Positions 7,830-14,464 of a DNA stretch of 14,596 bases are shown in pieces; the stretch's first letter is position 1; every line of letters begins with the position of its first letter. This stretch comes from Clostridia bacterium (GTDB lineage: Bacteria; Bacillota; Clostridia; Christensenellales; Aristaeellaceae), in the NCBI GenBank assembly GCA_016297535.1, contig JAEDGL010000052.1, forward strand, positions 1 to 14,596, in the 5' to 3' direction. The notes beneath the pieces are model-generated. The model saw only the letters and a program-made list of their open reading frames with translations, had not been told where the DNA came from and searched no databases. The translations under genes were made by a program, and so were the position numbers.

Positions 7830-9050
7830 ATGATGGTAAACGAATCGCGCCGCTCGCGCGCGCATTTTGACTGGCAGCTGATGGTGCTGGCGTTTGGCCT
7901 GGCGGCCTTTGGCGTGCTGGCCGTGTCCGTAGCCACGTTCAGCACCTCCTCCGAGGTGGAGGATACGCTGCTTAACTACATTGTTTCTTCCTATTACGGC
8001 ATGCGCCAGGCCATTTTCTTCTTTGTGGCCTTTGTGGTCGTTCTGTTTATCGCCTACTTTCCCTACGAGATTCTGCGCAGGCGCGCGGCCTTCTTCTACC
8101 TGCTTGCATGCGGGCTGCTGGCCATTACGCTGATTACCAACCGTGCGCAGGGCGTAAAAGCCTGGACCGACCTGATCTGGGGCTACACCATTCAGCCCTC
8201 GGAGTTTGTTAAGCTGGCCTGTATCATTGTGGTGGCCAAATATCTGGAAACCGATACCCAGCCCCTTTCCACCTCGCAAAGCTGGATCCGCCTTGGGTTG
8301 CTGGTCGCGGTGCCGTGGATGCTTACGCTGGCCCAGGGCGAGATGGGCTCGGTGCTGGTGATGATTTTCATCTTTGGCGTTATGATGTACTTTGGCGGCG
8401 CACGCATCCGGGTACTGATGGGCGTTGCGGCTGCGGGCGGCATCGCGCTTGCCATTTTGTACGGCTACATGGTGGCCAGCGGCTCGGACAGCTACCGTCT
8501 GGAACGCATTCTCAGCTTTATCGATCCCACGTTGGCGGATGAATCCGCCTCCTACCAGCAGACCAACTCCAAAATTGCCATCGGCTCCGGTGGCTTGTAC
8601 GGACGCGGCACCTTTGTGCAGGGCGCTTTCAGCCAGCTGGACTATGTGCCGGAGGACTGGACAGACTTTATCTTTTCCACCATTGGCGAGGCCTTCGGAT
8701 TTATCGGCAGCTTTTTGGTTATCCTGACATATCTGCTGATCATTCTGCGTATGCTGTATCTGGCCCGCTATACGGTTGACCGTTTTGGCCGGCTTACCAT
8801 CATCGGCGTAATGGCGATGCTGCTGTTTCACGTATTTGAAAACGTGGGCATGGCCACGGGCCTGATGCCCATTACAGGCATTCCCCTGCCGTTTCTCAGC
8901 TACGGAGGCAGCAACCTGGTAACCAACATGGCCGGCATTGGCCTGGTGATGAACGTGGTGAAAAACCGCAACCTGACCACCATCCACGGTCTGAACGCCA
9001 ACAGCCCCTATGCGCCGCAAACCGGCGTGATGCGCAAATGGGCGCGTTAA
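7830..9050 (+). CDS. rodA: Peptidoglycan glycosyltransferase RodA (SEDS family)
   Basis: Polytopic membrane enzyme that polymerises lipid II into glycan strands for cell elongation, partner of the PBP2 encoded two genes upstream. The 406 residues carry about ten hydrophobic segments and the SEDS hallmarks: GVKAWTDL and TIQPSEFVKLACI in the first half, the periplasmic segment PEDWTDFIFSTIGEAFGF with candidate catalytic Asp279, and GIPLPFLSYGGSNL near the end. PEDWTDF replaces the commoner PEQHTDF. An in-frame TAA at 7824 limits the start to the ATG at 7830 or the adjacent one at 7833. The Shine-Dalgarno GGGAGGTGG at 7810-7818 is rather far upstream (11-14 bases). RodA is favoured over FtsW or SpoVE because of the operon. 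Confidence 0.95.
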   Translation: MMVNESRRSRAHFDWQLMVLAFGLAAFGVLAVSVATFSTSSEVEDTLLNYIVSSYYGMRQAIFFFVAFVVVLFIAYFPYEILRRRAAFFYLLACGLLAITLITNRAQGVKAWTDLIWGYTIQPSEFVKLACIIVVAKYLETDTQPLSTSQSWIRLGLLVAVPWMLTLAQGEMGSVLVMIFIFGVMMYFGGARIRVLMGVAAAGGIALAILYGYMVASGSDSYRLERILSFIDPTLADESASYQQTNSKIAIGSGGLYGRGTFVQGAFSQLDYVPEDWTDFIFSTIGEAFGFIGSFLVILTYLLIILRMLYLARYTVDRFGRLTIIGVMAMLLFHVFENVGMATGLMPITGIPLPFLSYGGSNLVTNMAGIGLVMNVVKNRNLTTIHGLNANSPYAPQTGVMRKWAR

Positions 9051-9090
9051 CCAGGGAATATGAAGAATCCGTAAATCATCGCCGGGCTTT

Positions 9091-9119
9091 TTGACTATGC
9101 AAGCCTCTTTTGCTATAAT
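9091..9119 (+). promoter_or_regulatory. Near-consensus sigma-A promoter of the oadB operon
   Basis: TTGACT (9091-9096) is followed by a 17-base spacer and a perfect TATAAT (9114-9119). It lies in the 125-base gap after rodA, with a start expected near 9126 and a leader of about 50 bases. No convincing terminator separates it from rodA, so read-through from the shape operon is possible. Confidence 0.88.
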
Positions 9120-9175
9120 AGAAGGGGATACGCCGGATCGTACCAACCAAAAACGCAACGCAGGGAGGATCTGAA

Positions 9176-10396
9176 TTGGAACTTGTTTCCATCGTGAAAG
9201 AGCTGTTTGCCGGAGTGCTGTACCTGTTTTCCGCCGCGGGCCTGAAGGCGCTTGCCATGTTCGCCATTGCGGGCGTGCTGATCTATCTGGCCATCCGAAA
9301 GGACTACGAGCCTGCGCTGCTGCTGCCCATCGGCTTTGGCGCAATCCTTGCCAACCTTCCGCCCGTGATAGACGCCGTTACCGGCACTGCCGCCGCCAGC
9401 GTGCTGGGCGAGCATGGGTTTTTGAGCGTGCTGTATCAGGCGGGCATTGCCAACGAGCTGTTTCCCATTCTGATTTTTATAGGCGTTGGCGCGATGATCG
9501 ACTTTTCGCCGCTGCTGAAGGATCCCAGCATGATTTTCTTTGGCGCTGCGGCCCAGTTTGGCATTTTTGCCACGTTCCTGCTCTCCCTGGTTTTGATTCC
9601 CATCGTTTTGCCCTCCGCCGCCGGGGATGAAAGCCTGATCCTGCGCCTGGCCTCCGCCATTGGCATTATCGGCGCCGCCGACGGCCCCACTACCCTCTAC
9701 GTGGCCAACTATTTCAACCTGAAGGATTACATGGCGCCCATCAGCGTGGCCGCCTACAGCTACATGTCGCTGGTGCCTGTGATCCAGCCCCCGGTTATCA
9801 AGGCGCTTACCACCAGGGAAGAACGCATGATCCGTATGAATTACAACGAGCAGCGCGCCTCCCGGCTGAGTCTGATTCTGTTTCCCATCATTGTAACCGC
9901 CGTGGCAGGCGTTATTGTGCCCATGAGCGCTCCGCTGGTGGGATCCCTGATGTTTGGCAACCTGATCCGCGAATGCGGCGTTCTGGAGCGCCTTTCCAAA
10001 ACCGCGCAGAACGAGCTGGCCAACCTGGTAACCATTCTGCTGGGCATTACCATTGGCGGAACCATGGTAGCGGAAAACTTTCTTCGGATGGATACGTTGC
10101 TCATTATGGCGCTGGGGCTGTTTGCGTTTGTTTTTGATACTGCCGGCGGTGTGCTGTTTGCCAAATGCCTCAACCTGTTTCGCAAAAACAAGATCAACCC
10201 CATGGTTGGCGCAGCGGGCATTTCTGCCTTTCCCATGAGCGCGCGCGTCATCCAGAAGCTTGCCAAGGAGGAGGATCCCTACAACTTTATCCTGATGCAA
10301 TCCATCAGCGCCAATGTTTCGGGCCAGCTTGGCTCCATCGTAGCGGGCGGTATGGTGATTACGCTGGTTAGCCTGATGCTGGGCGGCATCTGGTAA
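9176..10396 (+). CDS. oadB: Sodium-translocating carboxylic-acid decarboxylase, beta subunit
   Basis: Integral membrane subunit that couples decarboxylation of carboxybiotin to outward sodium transport in oxaloacetate, methylmalonyl-CoA or glutaconyl-CoA decarboxylases. The 406-residue protein has about nine to ten hydrophobic segments. Family motifs include LLLPIGFGAILANLP near residues 43-57, IGAADGPTTLY with Asp169 (equivalent to the functionally essential Asp203 of the Klebsiella protein), and ISANVSGQLGSIVAGG near residue 380. The start is a TTG at 9176, supported by GGGAGG at 9163-9168 seven bases upstream, and gives a normal N-terminus. The substrate cannot be decided because the alpha (carboxyltransferase) subunit is not encoded nearby. 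The symbol oadB is used generically; gcdB or mmdB are equally possible. Confidence 0.93.
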   Translation: MELVSIVKELFAGVLYLFSAAGLKALAMFAIAGVLIYLAIRKDYEPALLLPIGFGAILANLPPVIDAVTGTAAASVLGEHGFLSVLYQAGIANELFPILIFIGVGAMIDFSPLLKDPSMIFFGAAAQFGIFATFLLSLVLIPIVLPSAAGDESLILRLASAIGIIGAADGPTTLYVANYFNLKDYMAPISVAAYSYMSLVPVIQPPVIKALTTREERMIRMNYNEQRASRLSLILFPIIVTAVAGVIVPMSAPLVGSLMFGNLIRECGVLERLSKTAQNELANLVTILLGITIGGTMVAENFLRMDTLLIMALGLFAFVFDTAGGVLFAKCLNLFRKNKINPMVGAAGISAFPMSARVIQKLAKEEDPYNFILMQSISANVSGQLGSIVAGGMVITLVSLMLGGIW

Positions 10397-10423
10397 CGCG
10401 TGCTTTGGGAAGGAGGAAAACCC

Positions 10424-10633
10424 ATGCTCAAATGGCTGATTGCTTTTATGGAGGCGGCATCCGTCGCAAGCCCCGCCGCAGAGGCGCCCGCGTCATCCCT
10501 GGCGGCGCTGCCTCTGCTTGTGAAAGGCCTGCTGGTAACCCTGATGGGTCTGCTGGGGGTGTTTCTCGTACTGACATTGTTATTTGCAACCATTCGGCTG
10601 ATGCAGAAGCTGGATACCAAAGAAAGCAAATAA
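10424..10633 (+). CDS. oadG: Sodium-translocating decarboxylase gamma subunit (OadG-like)
   Basis: Small membrane subunit that in characterised decarboxylases anchors the alpha subunit to the beta subunit. The 69-residue product has one strong membrane helix (about residues 35-60, LVTLMGLLGVFLVLTLLFA) followed by a short charged tail, the OadG pattern. A second moderately hydrophobic, Ala/Pro-rich stretch precedes it at the N-terminus (residues 4-30). The start is ATG 10424, seven bases after AGGAGG (10411-10416); an upstream in-frame GTG at 10400 is less likely. It lies 27 bases after oadB. Sequence similarity in OadG is low, so the call depends on topology, size and context. Confidence 0.8.
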   Translation: MLKWLIAFMEAASVASPAAEAPASSLAALPLLVKGLLVTLMGLLGVFLVLTLLFATIRLMQKLDTKESK

Positions 10634-10646
10634 AGGAGGCTTCCCC

Positions 10647-11132
10647 ATGTATTCCGACAAGGACTGGAGGGAAATCAACTCGCTGCTTCAAAAGCGCTGG
10701 TTGATTACCCTCATTCCCTCATGTGCTGTTCTGGCCGCAGCCGTCGCCATTTTCATTTATGGCCAGCTCAACCGCAGCGAGCAGCTGTGGATGCTCACCT
10801 CTGCGCTTACACTGCTTGGCGGGGGGTATCTTCTGTTCTTCTTTGGCGTTTACGTGCGCCCTGTCCTTATCTACCGCAAAAACCTGCGTTTTCTGCTTAC
10901 CGGGCGCAAGCGCGTAACCACCGGCATTTTGAAGGAGTTTTCCGAGGACATCACCGACCGCGAGGGGATGGAGGTTCACGCCATGCTTTTGAACGTCGGC
11001 CAGAAGAACGATCCCGAGGATGACCGGCTGTTTTACTACGACGCGTACAAGCCCCTGCCCGAAATGCCGCTGGGCACCTACGTTACGGTGTACAGCAACG
11101 ACAAGCTGGTTTCCAGCATAGAAGCCGTCTGA
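10647..11132 (+). CDS. Unrecognised two-helix membrane protein of the oadB operon
   Basis: I do not recognise this 161-residue protein. It starts with a charged segment (MYSDKDWREINSLLQKRW), then two membrane helices at about residues 18-39 and 47-69. A soluble C-terminal half (about 77-161) follows, rich in alternating hydrophobic residues and ending in GTYVTVYSNDKLVSSIEAV. That half could be a small beta-barrel, but this is speculation. AGGAGG at 10634-10639 directly follows the oadG stop, so it is translated from the same transcript; a role in assembly or regulation of the decarboxylase membrane sector is an inference from position only. The last gene of the unit lacks an obvious terminator. 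Confidence 0.85.
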   Translation: MYSDKDWREINSLLQKRWLITLIPSCAVLAAAVAIFIYGQLNRSEQLWMLTSALTLLGGGYLLFFFGVYVRPVLIYRKNLRFLLTGRKRVTTGILKEFSEDITDREGMEVHAMLLNVGQKNDPEDDRLFYYDAYKPLPEMPLGTYVTVYSNDKLVSSIEAV

Positions 11133-11143
11133 GAGCCGGCCAG

Positions 11144-11165
11144 GCTGCTCCGTGCGCAAAGCAGC
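11144..11165 (+). other. Short inverted repeat after the oadB operon
   Basis: GCTGCT (11144-11149) and AGCAGC (11160-11165) form a 6-bp stem with a 10-base loop, extendable by a G-U and an A-U pair. No T-run follows, so it is not a convincing terminator. It lies in the 100-base gap before the XRE gene and could be an operator or mRNA structure, or chance. Confidence 0.25.
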
Positions 11166-11232
11166 TTGTGAAACAGGAAACACGATCGTATCAGATAACC
11201 TGCGAATATCGAACGCCAGGAGTGTATGCCAA

Positions 11233-11445
11233 ATGAAAGCGTACTGTGAATTACTCCGTGAGCTTCGGGAAAGCCGCGACCTGAAGCAGTCCGACATTGC
11301 CATGGTTTTAAACACCACCCAGCAGGTGTATTCGCGTTATGAAACCGGTATAAACGAGCTTCCTCTGCGTCATCTGATTACGCTGTGCAGGTTTTACCAC
11401 GTAAGCGCGGACTATCTGTTGGGTTTGAACTGGGAGGATTCCTGA
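11233..11445 (+). CDS. Small XRE-family helix-turn-helix regulator
   Basis: Predicted DNA-binding protein of 70 residues, essentially only a Cro/C1-type domain. LLRELRESRDLKQSDIA begins it, the helix-turn-helix spans about residues 18-37 with recognition segment TTQQVYSRYETG, and VSADYLLGL closes the fold as in many Firmicute XRE proteins. There is no effector or oligomerisation domain. The start at 11233 is chosen because AGGAG lies at 11218-11222 and the fold begins directly after it; the frame is open further upstream (GTG 11152) without family resemblance. No strong promoter is visible. It is followed by a clear terminator and has no evident link with either neighbouring unit; its targets are unknown. 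Confidence 0.88.
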   Translation: MKAYCELLRELRESRDLKQSDIAMVLNTTQQVYSRYETGINELPLRHLITLCRFYHVSADYLLGLNWEDS

Positions 11446-11465
11446 TCCCAATCCCCGTCTTTTGG

Positions 11466-11493
11466 CCAGCATCCTTTGCGATGCTGGTTTTTT
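11466..11493 (+). terminator. Rho-independent terminator after the XRE regulator
   Basis: CCAGCATC (11466-11473) pairs perfectly with GATGCTGG (11480-11487) around a 6-base loop and is followed by TTTTTT (11488-11493). This insulates the next unit, whose promoter starts 12 bases later. Confidence 0.92.
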
Positions 11494-11504
11494 GCATACA
11501 GGGG

Positions 11505-11533
11505 TTGACAGAGCATTGCCATGGTGCTATCAT
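11505..11533 (+). promoter_or_regulatory. Sigma-A promoter of the arsR-permease unit
   Basis: A perfect TTGACA (11505-11510), 17-base spacer and TATCAT (11528-11533). Transcription is expected near 11540, about 30 bases before the ATG of the ArsR-family gene. Confidence 0.85.
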
Positions 11534-11545
11534 ATCTACGCATCG

Positions 11546-11559
11546 AAAACTATAGATTT
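11546..11559 (+). promoter_or_regulatory. Candidate ArsR-type operator
   Basis: AAAACTATAGATTT is a 14-base near-perfect palindrome (12 of 14 positions pair), centred on CTATAG. It lies just after the expected transcription start and before the ribosome binding site. This is where self-regulating ArsR/SmtB repressors often bind, so it is the likeliest operator, inferred from symmetry and position only. Confidence 0.5.
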
Positions 11560-11570
11560 GAGGTGATCCC

Positions 11571-11852
11571 ATGGTTCATCCGCAGCCTGCCGCGCGTGTT
11601 TTCAAGGCCTTCTGCGATGAAAACCGCCTGACAATTCTGCAAATGCTTTCGGACGGGGAAAAATGCGCCTGCAAGCTGCAGGATGCGCTGGGTATCGGAC
11701 AATCCACGCTGTCGCATCATATGCGCATTCTCTGTGACGCAGGCGTGGTATCCGCCCGCAGAGAGGGAAAGTGGACGCACTATTCCCTCAGCCGCGAGGG
11801 CTGCGAAGCCGCGCTCACGCTGCTTGCGCAGGCGCTGCATCTGCAGGAGTGA
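11571..11852 (+). CDS. ArsR/SmtB-family metal-sensing repressor
   Basis: Winged-helix repressor of 93 residues, a typical ArsR size, that would release DNA when a metal or metalloid binds. RVFKAFCDENRLTILQML (residues 9-26) and QSTLSHHMRILCDAGVV (about 44-60, recognition helix and wing start) are family hallmarks. GEKCACKL places Cys32 and Cys34 at the alpha-3 CxC site used by arsenic(III)-sensing ArsR. Cys15, Cys55 and Cys77 are further possible ligands. GAGGTGAT at 11560-11567 is an excellent ribosome binding site. It is the first gene of a unit with a permease and a CxxC protein. The sensing of arsenite or an organoarsenical is inference; other soft metals are possible. Confidence 0.92.
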   Translation: MVHPQPAARVFKAFCDENRLTILQMLSDGEKCACKLQDALGIGQSTLSHHMRILCDAGVVSARREGKWTHYSLSREGCEAALTLLAQALHLQE

Positions 11853-11906
11853 AAGCGGTTTGGTGCAAAAACTCGTCTACCTGTTTAGACTGATCGGAGG
11901 CTTTGA

Positions 11907-12902
11907 ATGTGGACATTCATTGAAGAACAGCTGCTTGGAATGAAATGGCTTAACCGTCTCATCAGCCAGGCACTGAGCCTGCTGGGGTTGGACCCCTCTA
12001 CCCGCCTGGGGGCAAGCGTGTGTTTTTTTGTGTACGACCTGATCAAGATCATGGTACTGCTCATTCTGCTCATCTTTGTCATTTCTTTTATTCAAAGCTA
12101 TTTCCCGCCGGAGCGTACCAAACGCATTTTGGGGCGTTTTCGGGGATTGGGCGCCAATTGCCTTGCCGCTCTGCTGGGCACGGTAACGCCCTTTTGCTCC
12201 TGCTCCTCCATTCCGCTGTTCATCGGGTTTACCAGCGCAGGGCTGCCGCTGGGCGTAACGTTTTCGTTTCTGATTTCCTCGCCCATGGTTGATCTTGGCT
12301 CGCTGGTGCTGCTGATGAGCATCTTTGGCTGGAAGGTTGCGGTGGCGTATGTGCTGCTGGGCCTGGTCATTGCCATTGCAGGCGGCACGCTGATAGAGCG
12401 GCTGCACCTGGAGGGCCAGGTGGAGGACTATATACGCAAAAGCCGCGCCGCGGATCTGCCGCCGGATACGCTGTGCCTGCGCCAACGCGCGCAGTTTGCA
12501 TGGGAGCAGGTTGTTTTTACCGCCAAAAAGGTTTTTCCCTATGTGCTGGCCGGCGTGGGCATTGGCGCGGTCATTCACAACTGGATTCCGCAGGAGTGGA
12601 TTGTGACCCTGCTTGGAAACCGCAACCCTCTGGGCATTCTTCTGGCCACCGCCGCGGGCATCCCTATGTACGCGGATATCTTTGGCACCATTCCCATTGC
12701 CGAGGCGCTGCTGGCCAAGGGTGCGCAGCTGGGCGTGGTACTGGCTTTTATGATGGCCGTAACCACGCTGAGCCTTCCCTCCCTTGTGATGCTGCGAAAG
12801 GCCGTAAAGCCGCGGCTGCTGGCGGTTTTCATCGGCGTATGCACGCTGGGAATCATCCTTGTGGGAATCATTTTTAACGCAATTCAGCCTATGCTGATAT
12901 AA
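11907..12902 (+). CDS. YraQ/ArsP-type (DUF318) permease
   Basis: Integral membrane transporter of 331 residues with about eight hydrophobic segments and a short cytoplasmic loop near residues 167-200. The signature TPFCSCSSIPLFIGF (from about residue 94; Cys97, Cys99) and the partner half-motif AAGIPMYADIFGTIPIAEALL define the family. Members called ArsP export trivalent organoarsenicals such as methylarsenite and aromatic arsenicals; other members have no known substrate. GGAGG at 11896-11900 sets the start, 54 bases after the ArsR gene. The pairing with an ArsR regulator supports metalloid efflux, but the substrate is not provable from sequence, so no symbol is given. Confidence 0.9.
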   Translation: MWTFIEEQLLGMKWLNRLISQALSLLGLDPSTRLGASVCFFVYDLIKIMVLLILLIFVISFIQSYFPPERTKRILGRFRGLGANCLAALLGTVTPFCSCSSIPLFIGFTSAGLPLGVTFSFLISSPMVDLGSLVLLMSIFGWKVAVAYVLLGLVIAIAGGTLIERLHLEGQVEDYIRKSRAADLPPDTLCLRQRAQFAWEQVVFTAKKVFPYVLAGVGIGAVIHNWIPQEWIVTLLGNRNPLGILLATAAGIPMYADIFGTIPIAEALLAKGAQLGVVLAFMMAVTTLSLPSLVMLRKAVKPRLLAVFIGVCTLGIILVGIIFNAIQPMLI

Positions 12903-12913
12903 GGAGGATTTAC

Positions 12914-13216
12914 ATGGCACTGTTTCAAACGGGAAAAACCAGACAACAAACCGCATCCTGCCAGGACACAGCCAAAACCATTGAAAGCATTCAGGTGCTG
13001 GGACTCGGGTGCAAAAACTGTCACGCCATGCTGGAGGCCACAAAGGAAGCCGTCGCCCGGATGGGGCTGGCGGTGGAGGTGGGCTATGTAACGGACATGG
13101 AGCAGATTGCCGCCTCGGGGGTCATGCGGCTGCCTGCGCTGAAGGTGAACGGTCAGGTTCTCTCCTCCGGCCGGGTGCTGAACACAAACGATGTGGAGCA
13201 GCTGCTGCGCGGCTGA
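12914..13216 (+). CDS. Thioredoxin-fold redox-active disulfide protein (TM0996/MTH895 type)
   Basis: Small soluble thioredoxin-like protein of 100 residues. After a polar N-terminal extension containing Cys16, the strand IESIQVLGLGC leads into CKNC (Cys33, Cys36), followed by a helix. VMRLPALKVNGQVLSSGRV (about 70-88) contains the conserved cis-proline segment and the GxV-G pattern of this family. The longer N-terminus is polar, not a signal peptide, so the protein is cytoplasmic. AAGGAGG (12901-12907) overlaps the permease stop codon and the ATG follows at 12914, so the two are tightly co-expressed. Such proteins are often encoded beside DUF318 permeases; a thiol-delivery or substrate-reduction role for the permease is inference. 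Confidence 0.88.
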   Translation: MALFQTGKTRQQTASCQDTAKTIESIQVLGLGCKNCHAMLEATKEAVARMGLAVEVGYVTDMEQIAASGVMRLPALKVNGQVLSSGRVLNTNDVEQLLRG

Positions 13217-13225
13217 GGCCCTCAG

Positions 13226-13266
13226 GGGGTGGGTTTGGACAAAGCGATTGCCAACCCACCCCTTTT
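13226..13266 (+). terminator. Terminator of the arsR-permease unit
   Basis: GGGGTGGGTTTGG (13226-13238) pairs with CCAACCCACCCC (13251-13262), twelve base pairs with one bulged T, around a 12-base loop. It is followed by TTTT and then GCGTT. The stem is very GC-rich but the T-run is short. The right arm overlaps the -35 of the next gene. Confidence 0.8.
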
Positions 13267-13276
13267 GCGTTATAAT
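13248..13276 (+). promoter_or_regulatory. Sigma-A promoter of the glycoside hydrolase gene
   Basis: TTGCCA (13248-13253), a 17-base spacer and a perfect TATAAT (13271-13276). Start expected near 13283. The 12-base string GTTATAATAAGC around the -10 is identical to that of the maf promoter. The -35 and most of the spacer lie inside the preceding terminator. Confidence 0.82.
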
Positions 13277-13326
13277 AAGCCTAAACAATGTCGCGCCGCG
13301 CAATACAAAAGGAGGTTCTTTCCCCC

Positions 13327-14415
13327 ATGTATCAACAGCCTGCCACCCCGTTGGCCTTCGCCACCCTTGCCTGCGATACCATGATGCGCAAATTCGAGGC
13401 CGAGCAACTGCCCCCTGTCGGTCACTTTCACTACCATCAGGGCGTGTTTCTCTCCGGCGTGTACCGCACCTATCTGCTGACCGGGGATGAAAAATATTTT
13501 GATTACATCAAGCGCTGGGTAGACAGCAATCTGGACGCCGTTGGCAACATCAAGGGCTTCAACCCCGGCCAGCTGGATGATCTGCAGCCTGCTATCCACC
13601 TGTTCCCGCTGTACAAACGCACGGGCGATGCCCGCTACAAGGCGGCGCTGGACACCGTTGCCTACTTTATGGAGCATTTCCCCACCACGCCCGAAGGCGG
13701 CTTCTGGCACAAGGCCTGGTACCGCAATCAGATGTGGCTGGATGGCCTGTACATGGCCGGCCCCTTCTGCGCCGAGTATGCCAAAACCTTCAACAAGCCC
13801 TTCTTCTTTGATCAGCTCACCCTTCAGGCGCGGCTGATGGAGCAGAAAACCCGCGATTCCAAAACCGGCCTGTGGTATCACGCCTACGATTACGAGCGCC
13901 AGGTTTTCTGGGCCGATCCGCAAACCGGCCGCTCGCCCGAGTTCTGGGGCCGTGCCATGGGCTGGGTACCTGTGGCGCTTCTGGAGGATATCACCTTCAT
14001 GCCCGAGGATCATCCCGGACGGCAGGAGCTCATCCGCATCGCGCTGGATCTGCTCAAGGCGCTGGTTCCCTATCAGGATCCGGAGAGCGGCCTGTGGTAC
14101 CAGGTGGTAGACAAGGGCGATGATCCCGATAACTGGCTGGAAAGCTCCTGCACCTGCCTGTACACAGCCGCCATCTGCCGCGCTGTGCGCATGGGGCTGA
14201 TGGACAAAGCATACCTGGAGGTTGCCCGCAAGGGCTACGAGGGCGTAACCGCCCGTATGGCATACGATGATAATGGTATCCTGATCGGCAACATCTGTAT
14301 AGGCACCGGCGTGGGCAATCTGAAGCATTACTATGGCCGTCCCACCAGCGTCAACGATCTGCACGGCGCGGGCGCATTCCTGCTCATGTGCACGGAAGCC
14401 GCACAGATTCTGTAA
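13327..14415 (+). CDS. GH88/GH105-type unsaturated glucuronyl/galacturonyl hydrolase
   Basis: Hydrolase that removes the unsaturated uronic acid left at the end of oligosaccharides by polysaccharide lyases (pectin or glycosaminoglycan breakdown), using hydration of the double bond. The 362-residue length and (alpha/alpha)6-barrel pattern fit YteR-like enzymes. Motifs: LDDLQPAIHLFPLY with Asp84/Asp85, WHKAWYRNQMWLDGLYMAGPF with Asp139 (equivalent to catalytic Asp143 of Bacillus YteR), FWGRAMGWVPVALLE, and LESSCTCLYTAAI. No signal peptide is visible, so it is cytoplasmic and acts on imported oligosaccharides. ATG 13327 follows AGGAGG (13310-13315); the earlier ATG 13288 is only a few bases from the expected transcript start. 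No lyase or transporter is adjacent, so the substrate is open. Confidence 0.9.
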   Translation: MYQQPATPLAFATLACDTMMRKFEAEQLPPVGHFHYHQGVFLSGVYRTYLLTGDEKYFDYIKRWVDSNLDAVGNIKGFNPGQLDDLQPAIHLFPLYKRTGDARYKAALDTVAYFMEHFPTTPEGGFWHKAWYRNQMWLDGLYMAGPFCAEYAKTFNKPFFFDQLTLQARLMEQKTRDSKTGLWYHAYDYERQVFWADPQTGRSPEFWGRAMGWVPVALLEDITFMPEDHPGRQELIRIALDLLKALVPYQDPESGLWYQVVDKGDDPDNWLESSCTCLYTAAICRAVRMGLMDKAYLEVARKGYEGVTARMAYDDNGILIGNICIGTGVGNLKHYYGRPTSVNDLHGAGAFLLMCTEAAQIL

Positions 14416-14464
14416 GTCTTTCCATCCTCTGTCGCAGCAATAAGCGGCGTTCATAAGGCAGTTA

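Noticed and set aside
9051..9090. A terminator after rodA
   Set aside because: A T-run follows GCCGGGC but I could find no matching upstream arm to form a stem.
7611..9344. A 577-codon open frame on the minus strand across minD, rodA and the oadB promoter
   Set aside because: It crosses several clearly genuine plus-strand genes and a strong promoter. Its translation is His/Gln/Gly-rich without domain character, so it is an antisense shadow.
9113..10300. A 395-codon minus-strand frame opposite oadB
   Set aside because: It has the typical His/Gln/Gly-rich composition of an antisense shadow, while the plus strand encodes an unmistakable decarboxylase beta subunit.
13288..13326. An earlier start for the hydrolase at ATG 13288
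   Set aside because: It is within a few bases of the expected transcription start and has no Shine-Dalgarno, whereas ATG 13327 follows AGGAGG.
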